A stretch of 64,000 nucleotides of DNA from the NCBI GenBank assembly GCA_036850595.1, contig CM072151.1, positions 14,237,307-14,301,306 on the forward strand. Reading direction: 5' to 3'. This document shows positions 25,262 to 40,300 of the stretch, piece by piece. Position 1 is the first letter of the stretch, and every line of letters begins with the position of its first letter. Position numbers and translations under genes: made by a program. The notes under the pieces were generated by a model. The model made no database searches, was not told the origin of the DNA, and saw only the letters and a program-made list of their open reading frames with translations. Source of the stretch: Rhyacichthys aspro. Taxonomy: Eukaryota; Chordata; Actinopteri; Gobiiformes; Rhyacichthyidae.

Positions 25262-25612
25262 TCCTGTGATGTCGGAAGTATTTGAGGCCACAGGTTCTGC
25301 TTGTGTTTAACGCAGTGTAGACGGCAAATACAATCTTGAAATTCTTGAAATTAGACCTGTACAACGCCGACTGTTTAAAACTAGAAACAGCTGTCGCCAC
25401 TAATGCAAGCTTTATTATCCATGGCACAAGATTCAGCATGTTTTCTGTTGACGTTTATCACAAAAATAAGTTGTAATTTACTTGAAAAACAATTCAGTTT
25501 AATGTTTTTCCTTTCGCTTCTCGTCTTCTGGCAGCGGTGTTTAATCCCCAAAGTGGTACGGTGCACTTATTAAAGACCCTTTTGACCACTTTTGGTAATA
25601 GAAACCCGACCC
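25262..25612. mobile_element. Harbinger-like MITE, copy B (right part)
   Basis: Diverged relative of the element at 22803-23430: shared ordered blocks, then a right end with AAAGTGGTACGGTGCAC and ACTTTTGGTAATAGAAAC. The left part of the element was not recognised, so this copy is probably truncated or heavily diverged. Confidence 0.4.
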
Positions 25613-28600
25613 ATAGCTTAATTTCCACAACGATTACCACAAAGTTAGCTATAGCTTCACCCTATGTTGCTAGTAATGCTAACCAGTCCCCCCTAAACCA
25701 AACAAAACATGAGTGTAAATTACTTTTTAACCTCAGACTGGGAGAATAATCATGGTGAGGCTTACATTACATGGATTACATAGGTTTAGGTGATCCACAG
25801 TTTAATATAGAATGTGACAAATCTCTATTTTACTCTAGTCACACAAACGTATGTATTATGTATATTTTATAATTGGGAAGTAATTACAAGGAGCCTCTAT
25901 GTAAAGGTATTTCTTGGTGTTATTAAATCATCACATGACAAACTGACGTGACACAGATTAGCATGTTCTTGTGCCTCTTTTCCACACGCTTCAGGTGGAT
26001 TTTCTCTTGAAGAGCATTAGATGAGTATTAGTGTCATATCATCAATGGCTCACTCACAATGAAGAGATCAATGACTGCCTTTTTACGGTCCATATGCAAT
26101 GATGATCAAGCAGAAAAGGCAGCACTTTTCACCGCCCAAGTGGGAGACAGCGGGTCAACTGTAATGTGATGTTAAATCTATAATTCACTTTAAAGCCAGG
26201 CTGGAGTATTACATGAGGGCCATAGACAAAAGCAGAAGGTAAGAGCGGGACACAGAGATGAAAGTGCAAAGAGAGACGTATTTTTATGATTGCTGTCCAT
26301 GAGAAAAAGAACATTATCATGACAGCTTAATTCTCTCTCTACACATGTGTCTATATTACGTTAAACATTCATGCAGTGGCTCCCTCTGTGTCTCCTAGCA
26401 AGAAATTACAGTATTTAAAGCCTCTGCTAAAACTTGTGATAGAAGATACCGTATGTTTTGAGTGTAAAATGGTGCCGTTTATTGATTGCAGCGCGTTCCA
26501 AATGGAAAAGTTTACCCGCAGACACAGAGAGCGAAGGATTTCTTTTGTGTTCTCTGTCATGACGAAAGGCTCCTGAAGTAAAAAGGACACTACTACACGC
26601 TCTGATCTCACTGTTTCATAAGCAATGCCTCATCCGATTCCAGTCTGCATCACGGCTCTTGCGAATAAAAGGCAAAAACAGAGTCATAAACATGCCAGAT
26701 TAGGTCACAGCTAGTTTCATAACCACTCCGTGACCTCTTTATTCTTCTCCTGATTCTCTCGCTCTTTGCCGCGTGGTACCTCCTCTCCCTGTCCCGTCTT
26801 TTCCTTTCACAGCAGACCAACGTGCCTTCCATTTGGCTTCCATTGCCCTCTTTTCCAGTCTTCTTTTCCTCCCTCTTCCCTCCTTTTATGTGCTCTTCAC
26901 ACTCTTCCCGACTCTATAAGGCCCCGCTGCTGTACCTCTGAACTTCACAAGTCCCTCTTGTATTCCCCGTCTGCTTGTACTGATCCAAGTCTCCTGCCAT
27001 CTTGCTCACAAACTTACAACAATAACATTTCTGAATGACTTGTACAGCCAGAAGCTATAAAGAGTGGAGGATAGTAGATGTGGCTCGTGATTTTTGACAT
27101 TTGAACAAATTGTGTCTGGGTGTTAATGAAAGTGCAGACTACTAAAATAGGCTAAATGCGATAAATAAAAACATATGAGACGTAAAGATAAAACAAAGAG
27201 TTGATGAAAATAACTGCAAAGATGTGCTGTTTTTGTGACTCTAGCATGCTAATGTGTTGCAGTGTATATTATTGGGAGCATATGTGGAAACAGCGTGACA
27301 AACAGATTGCATCATCCACGTTGACTGGCCTAGCATCGTACACTAGAGCAGCCCTGGATGTTTCCTTCAAAGACGCCTCATGTGTATGTTTTGTGAGGCA
27401 CACGCCGCCCGAGGAATGGATCCGGAGTGATTTATTGGCCATAAAATCCATTGATCACAGCTTTTCAGAAACATGTAGTGTAAAGTGGAGTGTTGAGAAC
27501 AAACAGCGTGGCCGCTGGGCATGTTTGTGGCCAAATATTCTGTAATCTGTTGTGGTAATTTAATTAGTCAAGAAAGAATGTGATTAATTATATCAATTAG
27601 ATTGCACTCTGAAACATAAATCATGTTTCCCACGTCTCATTATCAACCTCGGGGTGAGTGTGGTGCAGGCTTGTGTGCCACTGTGGCAAAGTGTCCAAGT
27701 GTGACAGCGGGAGAATGTGGGTCTATCCCTCAGCTGCCATTTTATCTACACTGTGCTATGTGTGTACTTTGTTGTGCACGCCGCATTGTGAGTAGCGGTA
27801 GAGGGGTTTGCAGGCTGCAATTATGGGTAATTTAGCAACAGCAGCAAAATTAAAGCCCCCAAAACAAAACAAAGAGGCCAGATTTACTCCCTGAACGAGT
27901 CTGCCACTCATTCAGCCGCACAGAGCAAGAATGGAAGGAGTTAAACTGCGGCAGGCTCTATAATGTAGGTACTGATAAGTGTCTGCATGCTGTGGGTCCA
28001 TTTAGTTCACGCACACAACATTGAGGTCTTTTCGTGTGGACCCTGAAGAGGAGGAGCTTCTCTTAGTTGCTATGGCGCTTACACAATGCATTGTGCCATT
28101 AATCCGTCTTATAGGCTCATATTTGTATCTCGAGAGCATGTTAAGATAAGATGTGTTCTGTGCCATGAATGTGTGCCGCCATAATGCACACATCCAGACA
28201 TTTTTAATAAGAAACTAAATGTAAGATATGTGTTTGTTATAACGGCACCATTTAAAACATATATAAAACAGAGAAGACAAGAGGCTATTTCATTTTTGAA
28301 CTGGTGATGAAGCTAAGACAATAGATGACAACTTAAGTAGATTATGCACTCCTTGTCATGTTGTCATTTTGTACTTAGCTGTTTTTAATAGAACACTTTG
28401 ATTAGTGAAGCTTTGGCCATTTGATTGATGATGCTTAAGGATCTTGAAAACAGAAAGACGGTTCATTACAGTGTTTTTAACAAAGAGGCAAAGATAGTTT
28501 GAAGTTGTACCGAGCCATGTCTGTGATAGAGCCGCAATATGGACTTGAGTCGAGTCGGAAGGTGTGACTCATCCTGTTTCGAGAATCAGCAGAGCTGAAA

Positions 28601-31600
28601 TTATAAGCTGGTATGCATTTCAATGAGAACAGAGCTGCCATGACAACTGCCATAGATTCTCAACATGTATATCTTTTTACTCATTCACTTTTCACACTTT
28701 GATGTTGAGAAGAGCGTCACTATTTTATATATACATATCAACGACAGTTCAGTTTTATCATATTATTTTAGTCAACCAAATACTAATTATTGTGTGATTC
28801 TGAATAAAACAATAACATATCCTGTCCTTGTGTTCTTCTGTCGCCCCTCCTGTGGTTCCCTCTGATGCCCTCTGCCACTTTTGCTGTTGGTCTTGCTTCC
28901 AGTGACACCATCATTAAAAGGCAGCCTGCTTTTAGCCGGTAGCACAATAATCCCATCAAAAGGTAACAGTGTAACAACCTCAGTCTAATCCTTCATTAGC
29001 CTGACTCCTCCCCCCACATCCGAACCCCTGCTCACCAAAGCACCATAATTACCTCAGTGCTAACGAGTCGCCAGCGGTAGCAATCATTCATTTTAGCTGC
29101 TACCCTCCGTGTTAAAGTTCACGAAGCTGCTGCTACAGTCGATGAATCCGTGTCGTCTAGTCACATACTGTAAACTGTCCCCAGACTGCGACATGGGAGC
29201 TGTTTAAACACCAGTTCCCATGGCTACATCATCAGGGTCATCCATTCACCGATAAATCTATCAAAATTCAATCTTTTTATGGATCAATAACAATGAATTT
29301 ATTTATTAAACGATCTATCTTTGGCCCAAGCCCCACCATGCCGCTGATTGCGCAATAACACAGATATTTTTGAAGAATGTCATGCCACGTCGTAAAGTAA
29401 TTATTATAGGAATGGAACAGGAAATGTGCAATACCGTACAGAAGCCCCAGCACACACATGAGAACAATGTGTTCAGTACGGCCCGGGCCACACAGCACTT
29501 GCGACACATACTGCATCTTCAACACAAAACACTCAGTGGCCCATTAAGAACAGGTTGAACTTGTAGAGTGTCCTTGAGTCAAGCTAATAAATAATGAATT
29601 TAGTCAGGTTCATGAGAATGCACCAATGAAACGTCTGCACGTATCTCTTAGTCATAATGGACTTGTGTGTTTCTCTGCCAAGATGTAAATGTGACCTAAT
29701 ACTTTAAACAAATTCATCATTGTGCGTCAGTGCTACTCATCTCTTAAAGTGTCCAAAACTACAATGAATTCAATGACCATCAACTAAACTGTAACGATCA
29801 ACTCCATCATACGAGTGTCTCTGGTGCGAATGAATAGTGCATGTGTACCAGAAGGGCTTGGTCGGCACACACATATTCAGGTATGCCAATTAAATTTAAT
29901 AGCCAATAAAACACTCCTAATATTCGCGTTCAAATAAAAAGATATAGACGGAACCAGACTTGCCTAAAAACCTGTCAGATCACTCTCTCAGATCAACTCA
30001 GTGTGTCTCTTTCACTGTGCCAAGACAAAAATGCTATTAAACATAATTATATTTGTATGTCTTCTACTGAGATGCACTTTTCCTCGAAGGCTCAACAAAA
30101 TGCATCAGTTGCCAAAGTAATAAGTAAATGAACCTTTAAATGTGTAGTTTATAGGTTTCTATGTGTAACTCTCAGTGGCTCCAGCTCTGTTTGACTGGAC
30201 ACATGATTTCAGCTCAGTCTATACTGAGAATAAAAAAGACACATTTTTTGTCACATGCATATTCATTTGACTGCTTTAGAACAAACAATAGCTAACTTTG
30301 TACTGTATACTGTGAAGGTGCATTATAGACAGACGCTATTCATCGCTATTCTGATGCGTTTGTCAACATCAGGTCAATGTCAACTCCATCAGACATAGAT
30401 TGTGAAAGAAATAATGACACAATTGTAATGTTTGTTTAAAAGTACTTGATTGTATGTCAAAATGTGTACAGTCCTCTAACACAAGAATGTATTTTTAACC
30501 CTCCAAAACAATTTTATCACTGTTTAAGCTAAAGTGTAAGTTAAATTGAGCAGTTTAATTGCCAAACATGAAGAAACTAACTTTTTAAATTCAAAATATG
30601 TACATTTTTGGTGTTTCTGTCAGCCTTGGGTAACATGAGTTGTATTGAGTTGTTTTTATTGGACTATTTTAATTTAGTTATTAGATTATTATAGATTATA
30701 TATTATTAAAAAATAGGAAATTTGGGAGATTGTATCAAACATGTATCGACACGTATATGTAGGTGAATTTATTTGGGGTTACAGTTTTATTTTTTCAAAA
30801 TTGGGTTGCTGTTTTGTCCCACTTTTCGAGAATCAGCGAAATCTCTCTTTGTCTGTGTTTCTTTTTTTATTTTATTTTTTTGTGTCAGGGTGAACACAGC
30901 TGATCAGTTCAGGGGCCGAGGCAGGACACAGTGTGGCCTTGAATACATCATTTGTCCTGCAGCCTTCACCCTGTCTCCTCTCTGTCTAAATCTTGATTGT
31001 TGACCTGTCATCGCTGCGTGACAATAAAGACAGCGAGAGCCTATTTTCTATTTTGCATGATTTTGTACAACACGCGCGTTACGCAACCGAACTGGTTTAC
31101 TCTGGTTGGGTTTATACGACATTTTCCTCAAACTTTTGTGACACTGTGAAAATTTTTGACAGTTTGAAGAAGCATGTAGAGCGCTAACAGGCACACAGTG
31201 TCTGCAACCACTGCCTTGTTTGCAGCCAATGACTGACATAACATTACTGATTTGATCCCAGAAATTCCCCAAACTTTCACACGAGTCGTTTTGACAAATT
31301 AGGACTTCGACAGCTGCATGCGTACACTTAAATGAGGATTATAGGAAGCAGGAATGCACATTATTCTGACTGAATGGACATTTTAATGTGAACAGAGGTA
31401 CTTAAGAAAAACATACAGTCTTTGTCCCAAAAAGAAACTATTAGCCTGTGTTTCTTAATGTTACAGTCAGTGACCCGCGAAGACAGTAAAATGACTGATG
31501 TCTGATTGTATTGTATTGTGTGGCTGAAATGTTGGAGAACCGGGCAATTATTTCTGATTTATCTACATGGACAAATGCTGCCATACTGAGCACTGCTCCG

Positions 31601-34258
31601 GAGTCTCGTCGAGGTTTGTGTCCTCATTATCGATATTCTACAATCCCGTTGGCTTATCCTTAGCTCTGCCAAGACGTACGGCTCCGTCTTGGGCCTATAA
31701 AGCATGACTGATTCAGAGGTTTGGAGACTAAGCCTGATTCTCAGTCATGTAAATGAGTTCATGGGTGAGTAGGTCATTAAAAACAGAGGAAACCGGCGCT
31801 GATTTGGTCTTTTAAACACAATTGAGCGTCTTTAGATTGGATGTGATGAGGAAATCAATCTCAAGCTCCTGTCCGTCAGCCAAAAAACAGTCAAATCATT
31901 TAAGGTATTAAAATTGATCATTTCTTCTATCCAGTGTAATCTTTTTGTTTGCAAACACAATCTGGTTTGACGTTACATTAGTCGACCTATATTTGGCTCA
32001 TAGTGAAGGCAGCATTTGGTTTTGAGGGGTTCTCGACATGGTACACTCCTAAGGGCAATTTAGGATGATACATTGTGTGAGTAAAAATGGCTACAGACAT
32101 TTGTGAGTGGCTGGTCGTCTTGTGCACACTAACTTTACAAATGGTACACTAATCCACACCAGATCCAGAAATAACATTTTGTTTAGTTTGTCTGCTGCCA
32201 GGACCCTTTTACACCAGTTCATATGCAGAAAACAGTACAGGAAAGCCTATTGTAGTGTGTTATCCTGTATCAGTAACACAGGGATGTCTTGTTGATGCTG
32301 ACAGGATTAATGGCATACATCTGCTCATCTTTACATGGTCAGCAGTTTACCAAGTCTGTTTCATGATCCAAGTCATACAGCTGAGTGCATTGTACCTACA
32401 GGGCAAAAAGTGCAATGAGTACAAAGCAAGGATGTGTAATTTTATTCAAATAGAAGGAAAAAAAATAAATGCATGGACAAAAATGTATGCTTAAACTGAT
32501 GCAATTGTTTTTTCTTTCACTAATGGCTAACTCTGTTTTTTATTGACCATTCTGTTGGGGGTACAGTCTCAGAAAAAGAGATCTATTTTTATTAATTGAC
32601 TTGAAAACTAATAGAGAGAACTGGATCAACTGTATTAGTTTGAAGACTCTAGGATGGATGCTACACGGAACAACATGCACCATCTTCTGCCTTGGGCTTT
32701 TGAACAGTGAGATAAGTGAGCTGCGGGACGGAAACTACCATAAGACAATCAAGATGAGGGCTGAATATACTTATGAAGTCATTCTGAATTTGAATTACAC
32801 GTTGAAGTAAATAACGTGAGTGCATCGAAGCCTCTACGGTCATCTTCCCCCACTTTCCTACCACAATTGTTGATCCTCTTTCCTCCAAACTAACAGTAAC
32901 TAGGGGCTTCAAATGGAGAATGTGTCATATTCTGGTTCCTATTCAAGGCCCATTCAATTAGCTCACATCAGTTTCTGCAGCAGGCTGCCAGAGAGAAACA
33001 TACTCAAGGAGTGGGTCACTGCGCAACCACTCCAAGGTAGTCTTTGAGCAACATTTGAGTGTGTGCATAATCAGCATCCATCTTTCCATCCATCCATCCA
33101 CTGCAGCACTATACATTATTTGATGGAAATATCACCGTATTAACCACAACCACTGCACATTGCTCTTATCTTTGTGTGACATTACATACAAATAAGAACA
33201 TTTTTGTGCTTTTGATTGAACGTCTGTCTGTGTATTCAAAATGTTTTATGCAGTACCTCAATAAAATGGCAATAAAACGTAAACATTTTGACTGTCTTCA
33301 AGGAACTCAAGAAGTAAAGGGCACTTGGTTGACAATACAAGCAGAGTACAAGATGAGGGATGTAAATGGATGTCACTTTTTAATTTTAGGCTCCATTCAG
33401 TCACGTACATGTCTGGCGAACAAGAATCAGTCAAATGTATAACTCTTCAGACAGTGAGTGATTCATTTCAATAGGTCGGCTCTATTTATAAAGTTGCCTG
33501 TCGTGTTTTGGTCCTGTGACTCATCAGCGCCTCTGGTTAAAGTCTTTTCGAGAGATCCTACACCAAACAATGACCACAGTGTTCGCTGGTAGCAGCTTAA
33601 TCATCATCCGGCACAAGGTGCTGTGAAACGCACATTAAGAGCCAGACTCTCTAACAAAACAGTCGAAACAAAAGGCACACGGCCCATGTATCATATTTAA
33701 GTCTGGATTCTGCGTCACTGTGGCTGAGGCTGTTTACAGACGGCCACAAAACGTGTCCGTGTGTGTGCGCAAACGAGAAAATATGTGTGCTCTTTTGAGC
33801 CACCGGTCCTTTTTTTCTCCTCAAATAAATATGCACGGCACATCTAGTGTTTGTACTTAGGCAAAATAGATGGCATTGCTGGTGAGCAAAACATCTATCA
33901 TTTTGTGCCTCTGATTAATAGTTGTCCTGGGGATGGCTGCTCTGCAATGGGAGAGAGAGGGAAGGGAGGATGAGACAAAGTAAGGGATGAAAGGAGAAAG
34001 AGAGACAGAGTGAGAGTGAAAAGGCAGGGACACAGCAGTAAGAGGAAGAAGAAGAAGTGAAAATCTCCTGCACAGAGGTCTGAAACGGTTAAACAAGTGG
34101 GAGAAAAAATTTGTGAATGCTGCTGTTTTGCAGCCGTATGAATAAAGTCTGACAAGAGGTTGGTGTCTTTTCGGGTAATATCACCACACCGCGGGGATTT
34201 GTGTGGTTTAGTGAAGAGAAAAAGAAAAAAAACATTCTCACTTAACAGCTAAACAAGG
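25613..34258. other. Intergenic DNA without recognised genes
   Basis: No coding exon found. Notable spots: a homeodomain-type AT cluster at 27556-27600 and a CCATCCATCCATCCA stub near 33078-33100 that may be the end of a repeat. The remaining sequence looks like unique AT-rich intergenic DNA. Confidence 0.65.
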
Positions 34259-34350
34259 AATACACCAATCAGCCTTTACTTTAGGAACACTCACCTGAAC
34301 AGAAACTGCACTCCTCTGAAGGTGTGCGATAGTATCTGTCCCCAAAAAAT
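34259..34350. repeat. Fragment of a common fish interspersed repeat
   Basis: TACACCAATCAGCC followed by a TTAGGAAC-CACCTGAACAG context resembles the CACCGATCAGCCATAACATTA-type end of a widespread fish repeat, with divergence. Only about 90 bp is recognisable, and the class cannot be assigned. Confidence 0.35.
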
Positions 34351-37300
34351 GTAAATCTGTGCACCATTATTTTAAACAAAGCACCTCCAATGATCCAAAG
34401 CAAACGAGAGACTCAAATAAACACAAGAGTTCTTCTTTTACTTTTACTGTGCCAACTCCAAGAAATGTCGAACCATGTCATAAGTGGGAACAAAATGCCT
34501 TCAAAGTTCTGTTGAGGCCTTGACCTTGCTGTTTAGCCATCGCTTTTCTACACTTGCTGCTAATACATCCACCCACCAACAATTCACCTGTTGTTTTCCT
34601 AATATTCAGTCTGATAGATGTTCTTGGCTACTTTGTGCATTGCCAGAACATCATTGTTGTTTGAACCGGTGCTCCAAATCCCTCTGTGAACATGGCTCGG
34701 TGTGTGTGCTTGTTCTGATTCATGAATGACTTTTGGCCCATATTTCTGTGCGGCGCTCACCCTCACATCTGTACCATTTACCGCTCTAACATGGATTAAT
34801 CCGCTCTAATGCCGTCCATCCCGTATCAACATGTGAGCGAGTGTGAGCATCTTGGTTTGCTGTACAATGTTTACCGTGTAATCCTCACAGTGGGGCTTGT
34901 TGACCGTGTTTTAAACCATTACGTCCATTTTCTGCCTTGTATGCACGTGTGTGTGAGAGAGGAGGCCATCTGTTCTGGTGTTGAGACGGTTAAAGGCAAA
35001 CAAAGGGCACAATGCAAATAATGTAAATAGCCTTCTTTTGGGCCGTCTCTATGACACAAGTCGCTGTTATCTGCCATGCATCCGTCTGTGTGCGAGCGTG
35101 CGTGTGTGCCTTCGTAAAATATGGGTGTATGCTAATAAGAAGCCACATGGATATGTAGGTCACGTCAACCTATTTTCTGCCAGGCTCACACCCCCTTCTT
35201 TGTAACATACACAAGTAACAAGGCACACGAGCAGACATAGATACACCAAAAAACTCCTCCTCGCCTCTTTTAGTCGCAGCCACTTTCACTGAAACTGAGA
35301 TAGAGGCTGGGATGCTACATTCCTGACACTCAAGCGCACGCAATCACCAGGATGCTTCTCTCATATAACCCGAGAAGCCCTGGTGAGCGTTTGCTGAGCT
35401 TCAACCTCAGTGTAGATAGAGCAGTTGCATTCCCAAGGCGTCCCACAGCGCCCGCTCCGTTTTGATTTGACTCTTCACAGCGCTGCACACTGAGACAAAA
35501 GCTGCAGTGTGCCGTACCCACTGTCTCCTTTTAGGCTTGAAGATTTTTACAGTGCGATTTAAAGCAGGAGCTGGGTTCATGGAGGCGAAGGGATCCTCTA
35601 TCTATCCACCAACCAAGTGTAGAAAAGTTCCCCCTCATCCTACTCTCCTGACAACACGGACAGCCAGGCATTCATCATCCCACTGTGGCTATTTTGGGAG
35701 TTGAAATTAGGCAAACCTCATACGGACGTGTTTCCTGATGTTGTTGCCATCTTTTTTCAGCTGATGTAGGTGTAGAAGAATGATGTTTACCTTCTGTGTG
35801 CCATTATTCATAGCACAGAGCCTCCTCCTGTAGGCTGTACATGGCAATCCAGTCAGCCCACCCACCCGTAACCCCCTGCATGACACACACCTCCAGCTAT
35901 CTTGTCATTCCCTGTCCCTTTAGTGACCCCTTTGACGTATCATAAGCAGTTTGGCATCACAAGCTTAGTCCAATGAACAAAGCACAGAGGGTGTATTAAG
36001 CCTCTTTTACTGTCAGTCTACAATGTCAGTGTTTTACTGCAAAGGTGAGCAGGCGCATCTGTGTAGGCTGAAAATTAATTCATTGTAGGAGAAAAATGAG
36101 ACGTAGTAAACAAAAGGCAACAGATGGAGAGCATCCAGCATTTCATGTTCTTGTTATCTTGGCATATGTAGCTGAAAAAGACAAATTGCTGTCATGTTTT
36201 CCCAGTCCATTCCCACTGTTGTCAAGCTCTACCCCAACAGAAGGGTAACAACAGTACAGGTACAGTTCATCATGAGTTTTGACTGAATTAGACCACACTG
36301 TACTGCTGCAGACTCCAGGATATAGTCTTACTGAACTACTTGTCACAACATTTTGGATTATTTTTGTAATTCGTCACTTTTTCTGATTTATTGTTCATTT
36401 TAGGTGTTTCAACTGAGAAGACTGTATTACATAAAGTGAAACGCAGTAGGCAGAGTGGATTCATGGTGATGCCTTCACTGGCTTTGTCACTGAAGACTTT
36501 GGATGTGAATGTTCATAATGGCACCAGTTCTCTCTCTCTTCGAGGGCACAGCGGATAGACGACCGTCTCTGCCTCTGACTCCCTGGTGTGACAACCCCCA
36601 TTACCCGTCTGCTTCAGTCCCATCCCCCTCCTCACGCACACACAGACACACACACACACACATAGGGCCTCAGGGCAGTAGGAGGTCACGGCGCTCTGTG
36701 TCGACTGGCAGCAGGGTACAACGCTGCGTGGGAGACATAAAGCACAGACTGATGCAGAGCAAAACCAATGCACACGCTAGTGTGGGCACGCATGTTGGCA
36801 AGCCTGCACGTGCATGTTTTGGAAAAGAGAGAAAAATGAAACAAAGGCGGGGGGAAGGGCAGAGATCCCTGTGTAGAGAGAGTTTGCACTGAAGAGGCGG
36901 GGTGACTTGGCATGGTGTGTTTGTGGGCTCCACAGAGGCATGTTTTTGGCGTGGTAGCTGCCTTCACACTGATGATGCAATTTTACTGCCCCGCTGCTGG
37001 TAGCGGGCGGCGCGTGCTGTCCTGTCACCAGTGGGCTGCCCCTCATCACAGTGGAACCTCATGGTAGGCTTAGGGGATCATGGTACCACAAAGCCTGTTA
37101 CAGAATCAGCTCCTTTCTCGCTGTGGGCTGACTGGGCTCAGCGCTGTTGTGGTAATACAAGCCTTCTGTGTGTGGAAGCCAGTATACTGTGGTGGCAGAG
37201 GATGGCAGGGTGGGGTGTATAGTGAATAATGGAAGGAGAGAGTGAGGAGTAGGCACAGGATGAAACCACATGTTTCTGTTGGGTTGGGCCTGTAGCTGTT

Positions 37301-40300
37301 TGTGGTCCCCATCTAAAGCTAAGCAGGAAGCCACAATGGAAAAAAAATCACGAGCAGTTCTTCCTCACAGCTATCACTCCACAGTAGTGGTGATCCAGTG
37401 GTGGTGACTTTACAGTGGTGTTCATCTGTGTTGTATCAGCTCATTCAGTAGGAGCCCTTCCCATCTGGTATCTGCAGTGTTTCTCCCAACTGGACTCTTC
37501 CTTCTGTCACTTCCCTCATGTTTAGCCTTCCATTTTCATGTCCACAGATGAAGACTGTTGAATGTGGCTGTCAATATGACTTTCTTTCACAGTTGTGAGA
37601 GAACGTGCGGGCTTCATACATGGGCATGTGTGTTTACGCAGTGGTGCCACTTCCTACAGAAAGAGGAAAAACACATGAGAACATTACCAACACTGCTGCC
37701 TCCCCCTCCTCCCCCTTTTCTTTCTCTTCCTCATGCTTGCTTTTTCTGCTGCGGCCCCCCCTCCTCCCCGTCCTCCCCCCTGATTCTTAAAGGTGCAGGG
37801 ACAAAGTATTCAGTGGGAGAGTAAAAGTGAAGGACAACATCTGTTATCTTCACACTACAATCAGACTAATTACATACCCGGCTAATCAAAATATGTAAAG
37901 GACCCTACAGACTGTGTGTAATCTCACTGATGCGCTTCATGCATATGGAACCAAAGACATGTCAACAACACAGCTGATATCACTGATAGGAACAAGCATT
38001 AAAAAAAGGAGCTGTATGTGTTTGTGATGTTTGAAAAGAAACGACGTAGAGCGCAGAGAATAGTACTTTACAGATCCATCGACTGCATAGACACCATGCC
38101 TTGTCTTGCAGATGGATTTTTATCTCATTTGCTCAGAAATGCACAGGTGTAGTTAACATTGTACCATTGTAGCTCTTCAAGTCAAACTGTAGTGTAGTGT
38201 GTTGGCATCAAACTCTTCAGACTCATGGATAAATCACAGGAAGTCCTTCAGTCCTTCCAACAGTTTCATCGCTGCTCTGATACCTGAGACATTACACCCC
38301 ATTACTTAAAGTTCCTTGGCTTCTGTTCAAATGCAATGCTGTTTTTTATTAAGTCCTATTAACGGCTAATCCTTGCTGGGTTCGACATTAAATTTACAGC
38401 AGGTTTTTTGTCTGCTGGTAGATCTAAAGTTTATATAGGAGGAGTACTAGTTAAAGAAGAAAAGGACCAAATGTAACGCAGATGCTTGGAGCCTCTAATT
38501 CTTTTTTTTGTTGTTGTCAAATCCAATATGCTGAATAGTGTTTTCAAAGTTTGCAATGACTTTGAACGTTTTTACGGGCCTGCAACAGAAAGATATAAGA
38601 GATGGCTTTTATTATGACTTCTTTCATGTGTGGCTGCAACCTGTATCTGCAGAGGAGGCTGGCGAAAAGCAGGGAAGTTTTGTCTCTCATTATGGCGGTG
38701 TTTCTTCATCTCTACAGAAGCTGGAGTGGCCGCTGGGCGTCAGATGGACGAGGCCACGTGGTGGGAGTTGGGGAGGGTGAACTTGGTGACCAAGTGGAAT
38801 GACGCAAATCAAAAGAGACAAACAGACAGGAAGCCGGGACAGATAGAACAGCTGGTCGGTACAGACAGACAGGCCGACACATAACTACACAGAGACAGGT
38901 TTATATTTGGGACAGAGGTTGCGTAAGCAGAAAAATCAGCGACAGAAGATGTTTATGAAGGTAATTCTGGGCAGATGGATTCTTTCTTTTCTATTTTTTG
39001 TAGTGGTGTTGAAGAACTTTTCCGACACGGTTTTATGTTTCCTGTGATATTTGCAGTGGCATTAAAATATTGAGACTCAAACTGATGCAATTTACTGACT
39101 CTAGTGTCAACACCACAGTCATAAGAACATACATGATCACATGCACACACAACACACATTAAAAAGAAGATTACAAAGACCTCTGACAAGTCCTTGAATC
39201 GAGTCGTTCTTATTGTTGTACCTCATTTGTTCCAACTCTGATGAGGATTTGGTTGTGAAAGAAAAAAATAAAAAGTACTTACCAAAATGTATTTACTGAA
39301 AACATTCTGTGACCTCTTTTGTTGCTGATGAAAAATTGTAGCCTATTCTTTGAAGATAGAAATTTTACATACATTCACAATATATGAATGAATCTGATGG
39401 ACAGAGAGTGAATGACATGGGCAGAGAAGTATCTTGGGGTGAGTGTGTGTCATGGTTGAGTCATAGAGAGTAAAGAGTGGAGGTTTTACTGGTGTTTGGT
39501 TGTTTTGGGGGATTGTGTAAGACTTTTTGTACTGGCCACGTACTGTATAAACATACATGGTAGTGGGGGATGCCTCCTCTGCGCAGTGGACTGGGCCAAC
39601 AAAGGCCTGCTCAACACTGAATTATTCAACCTGTGATTAATTATAATTTGGAGGAAAGGGTTGTGGGGGAATTCCTCTTTGGGTCCAGGCTGAAAGGTTT
39701 TGTTTTTTCCTCGCTGTGCAGCCTGATGTCAGGAAGAGCGAGAGCAGGGCACTGGCAGCGAACACTGCTGATATGGACCCTCTCTGCTGCAGCAAAACTT
39801 GAAGGTTTTGCAGGGAAAAAGTGCATTCTAAAGCCTTAAATCTGGTATTAATAATTTACACCCAATTATACTCTACACCTTTGACTTTAAACATGTGATA
39901 TCTTGTTAAATGAACTGTCAGCTTGAGGTGTCCATTTTGTATCTGGGGCTAGGCCTGGCTGACAAACACCACGACTGTGTCTTTCTTTAGCTAATCTAGA
40001 TGCTATTAGTCTGCGCTGGTCACACTGGGTGATGGGGAACAAGCGCAGTGCCACCTCCCTACAGCTGCTTTGTAATTGGAGTCAGAGGTGTGAGAGTGCC
40101 AGCAAAAGTAGGCTGCCCTCGGGTCACTGTGGTGTCAAACACGTAATGAATAATAATACTCGATCCTCTTTTAGATAACAAGAACCCAGCTAAAGATCTC
40201 TTCAGAAGCCGCAGTGTGAGAAATGTGAAACATACAACGCCAAGCGGACTCCGAGCGATGAAATTGGCAACGCAGACCGCTGCTTAAGCCACGGACAGCC

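Noticed and set aside
36509..36892. 127-codon plus-strand frame
   Set aside because: Contains a translated CA repeat (HTHTH-type), with no domain and no splice context.
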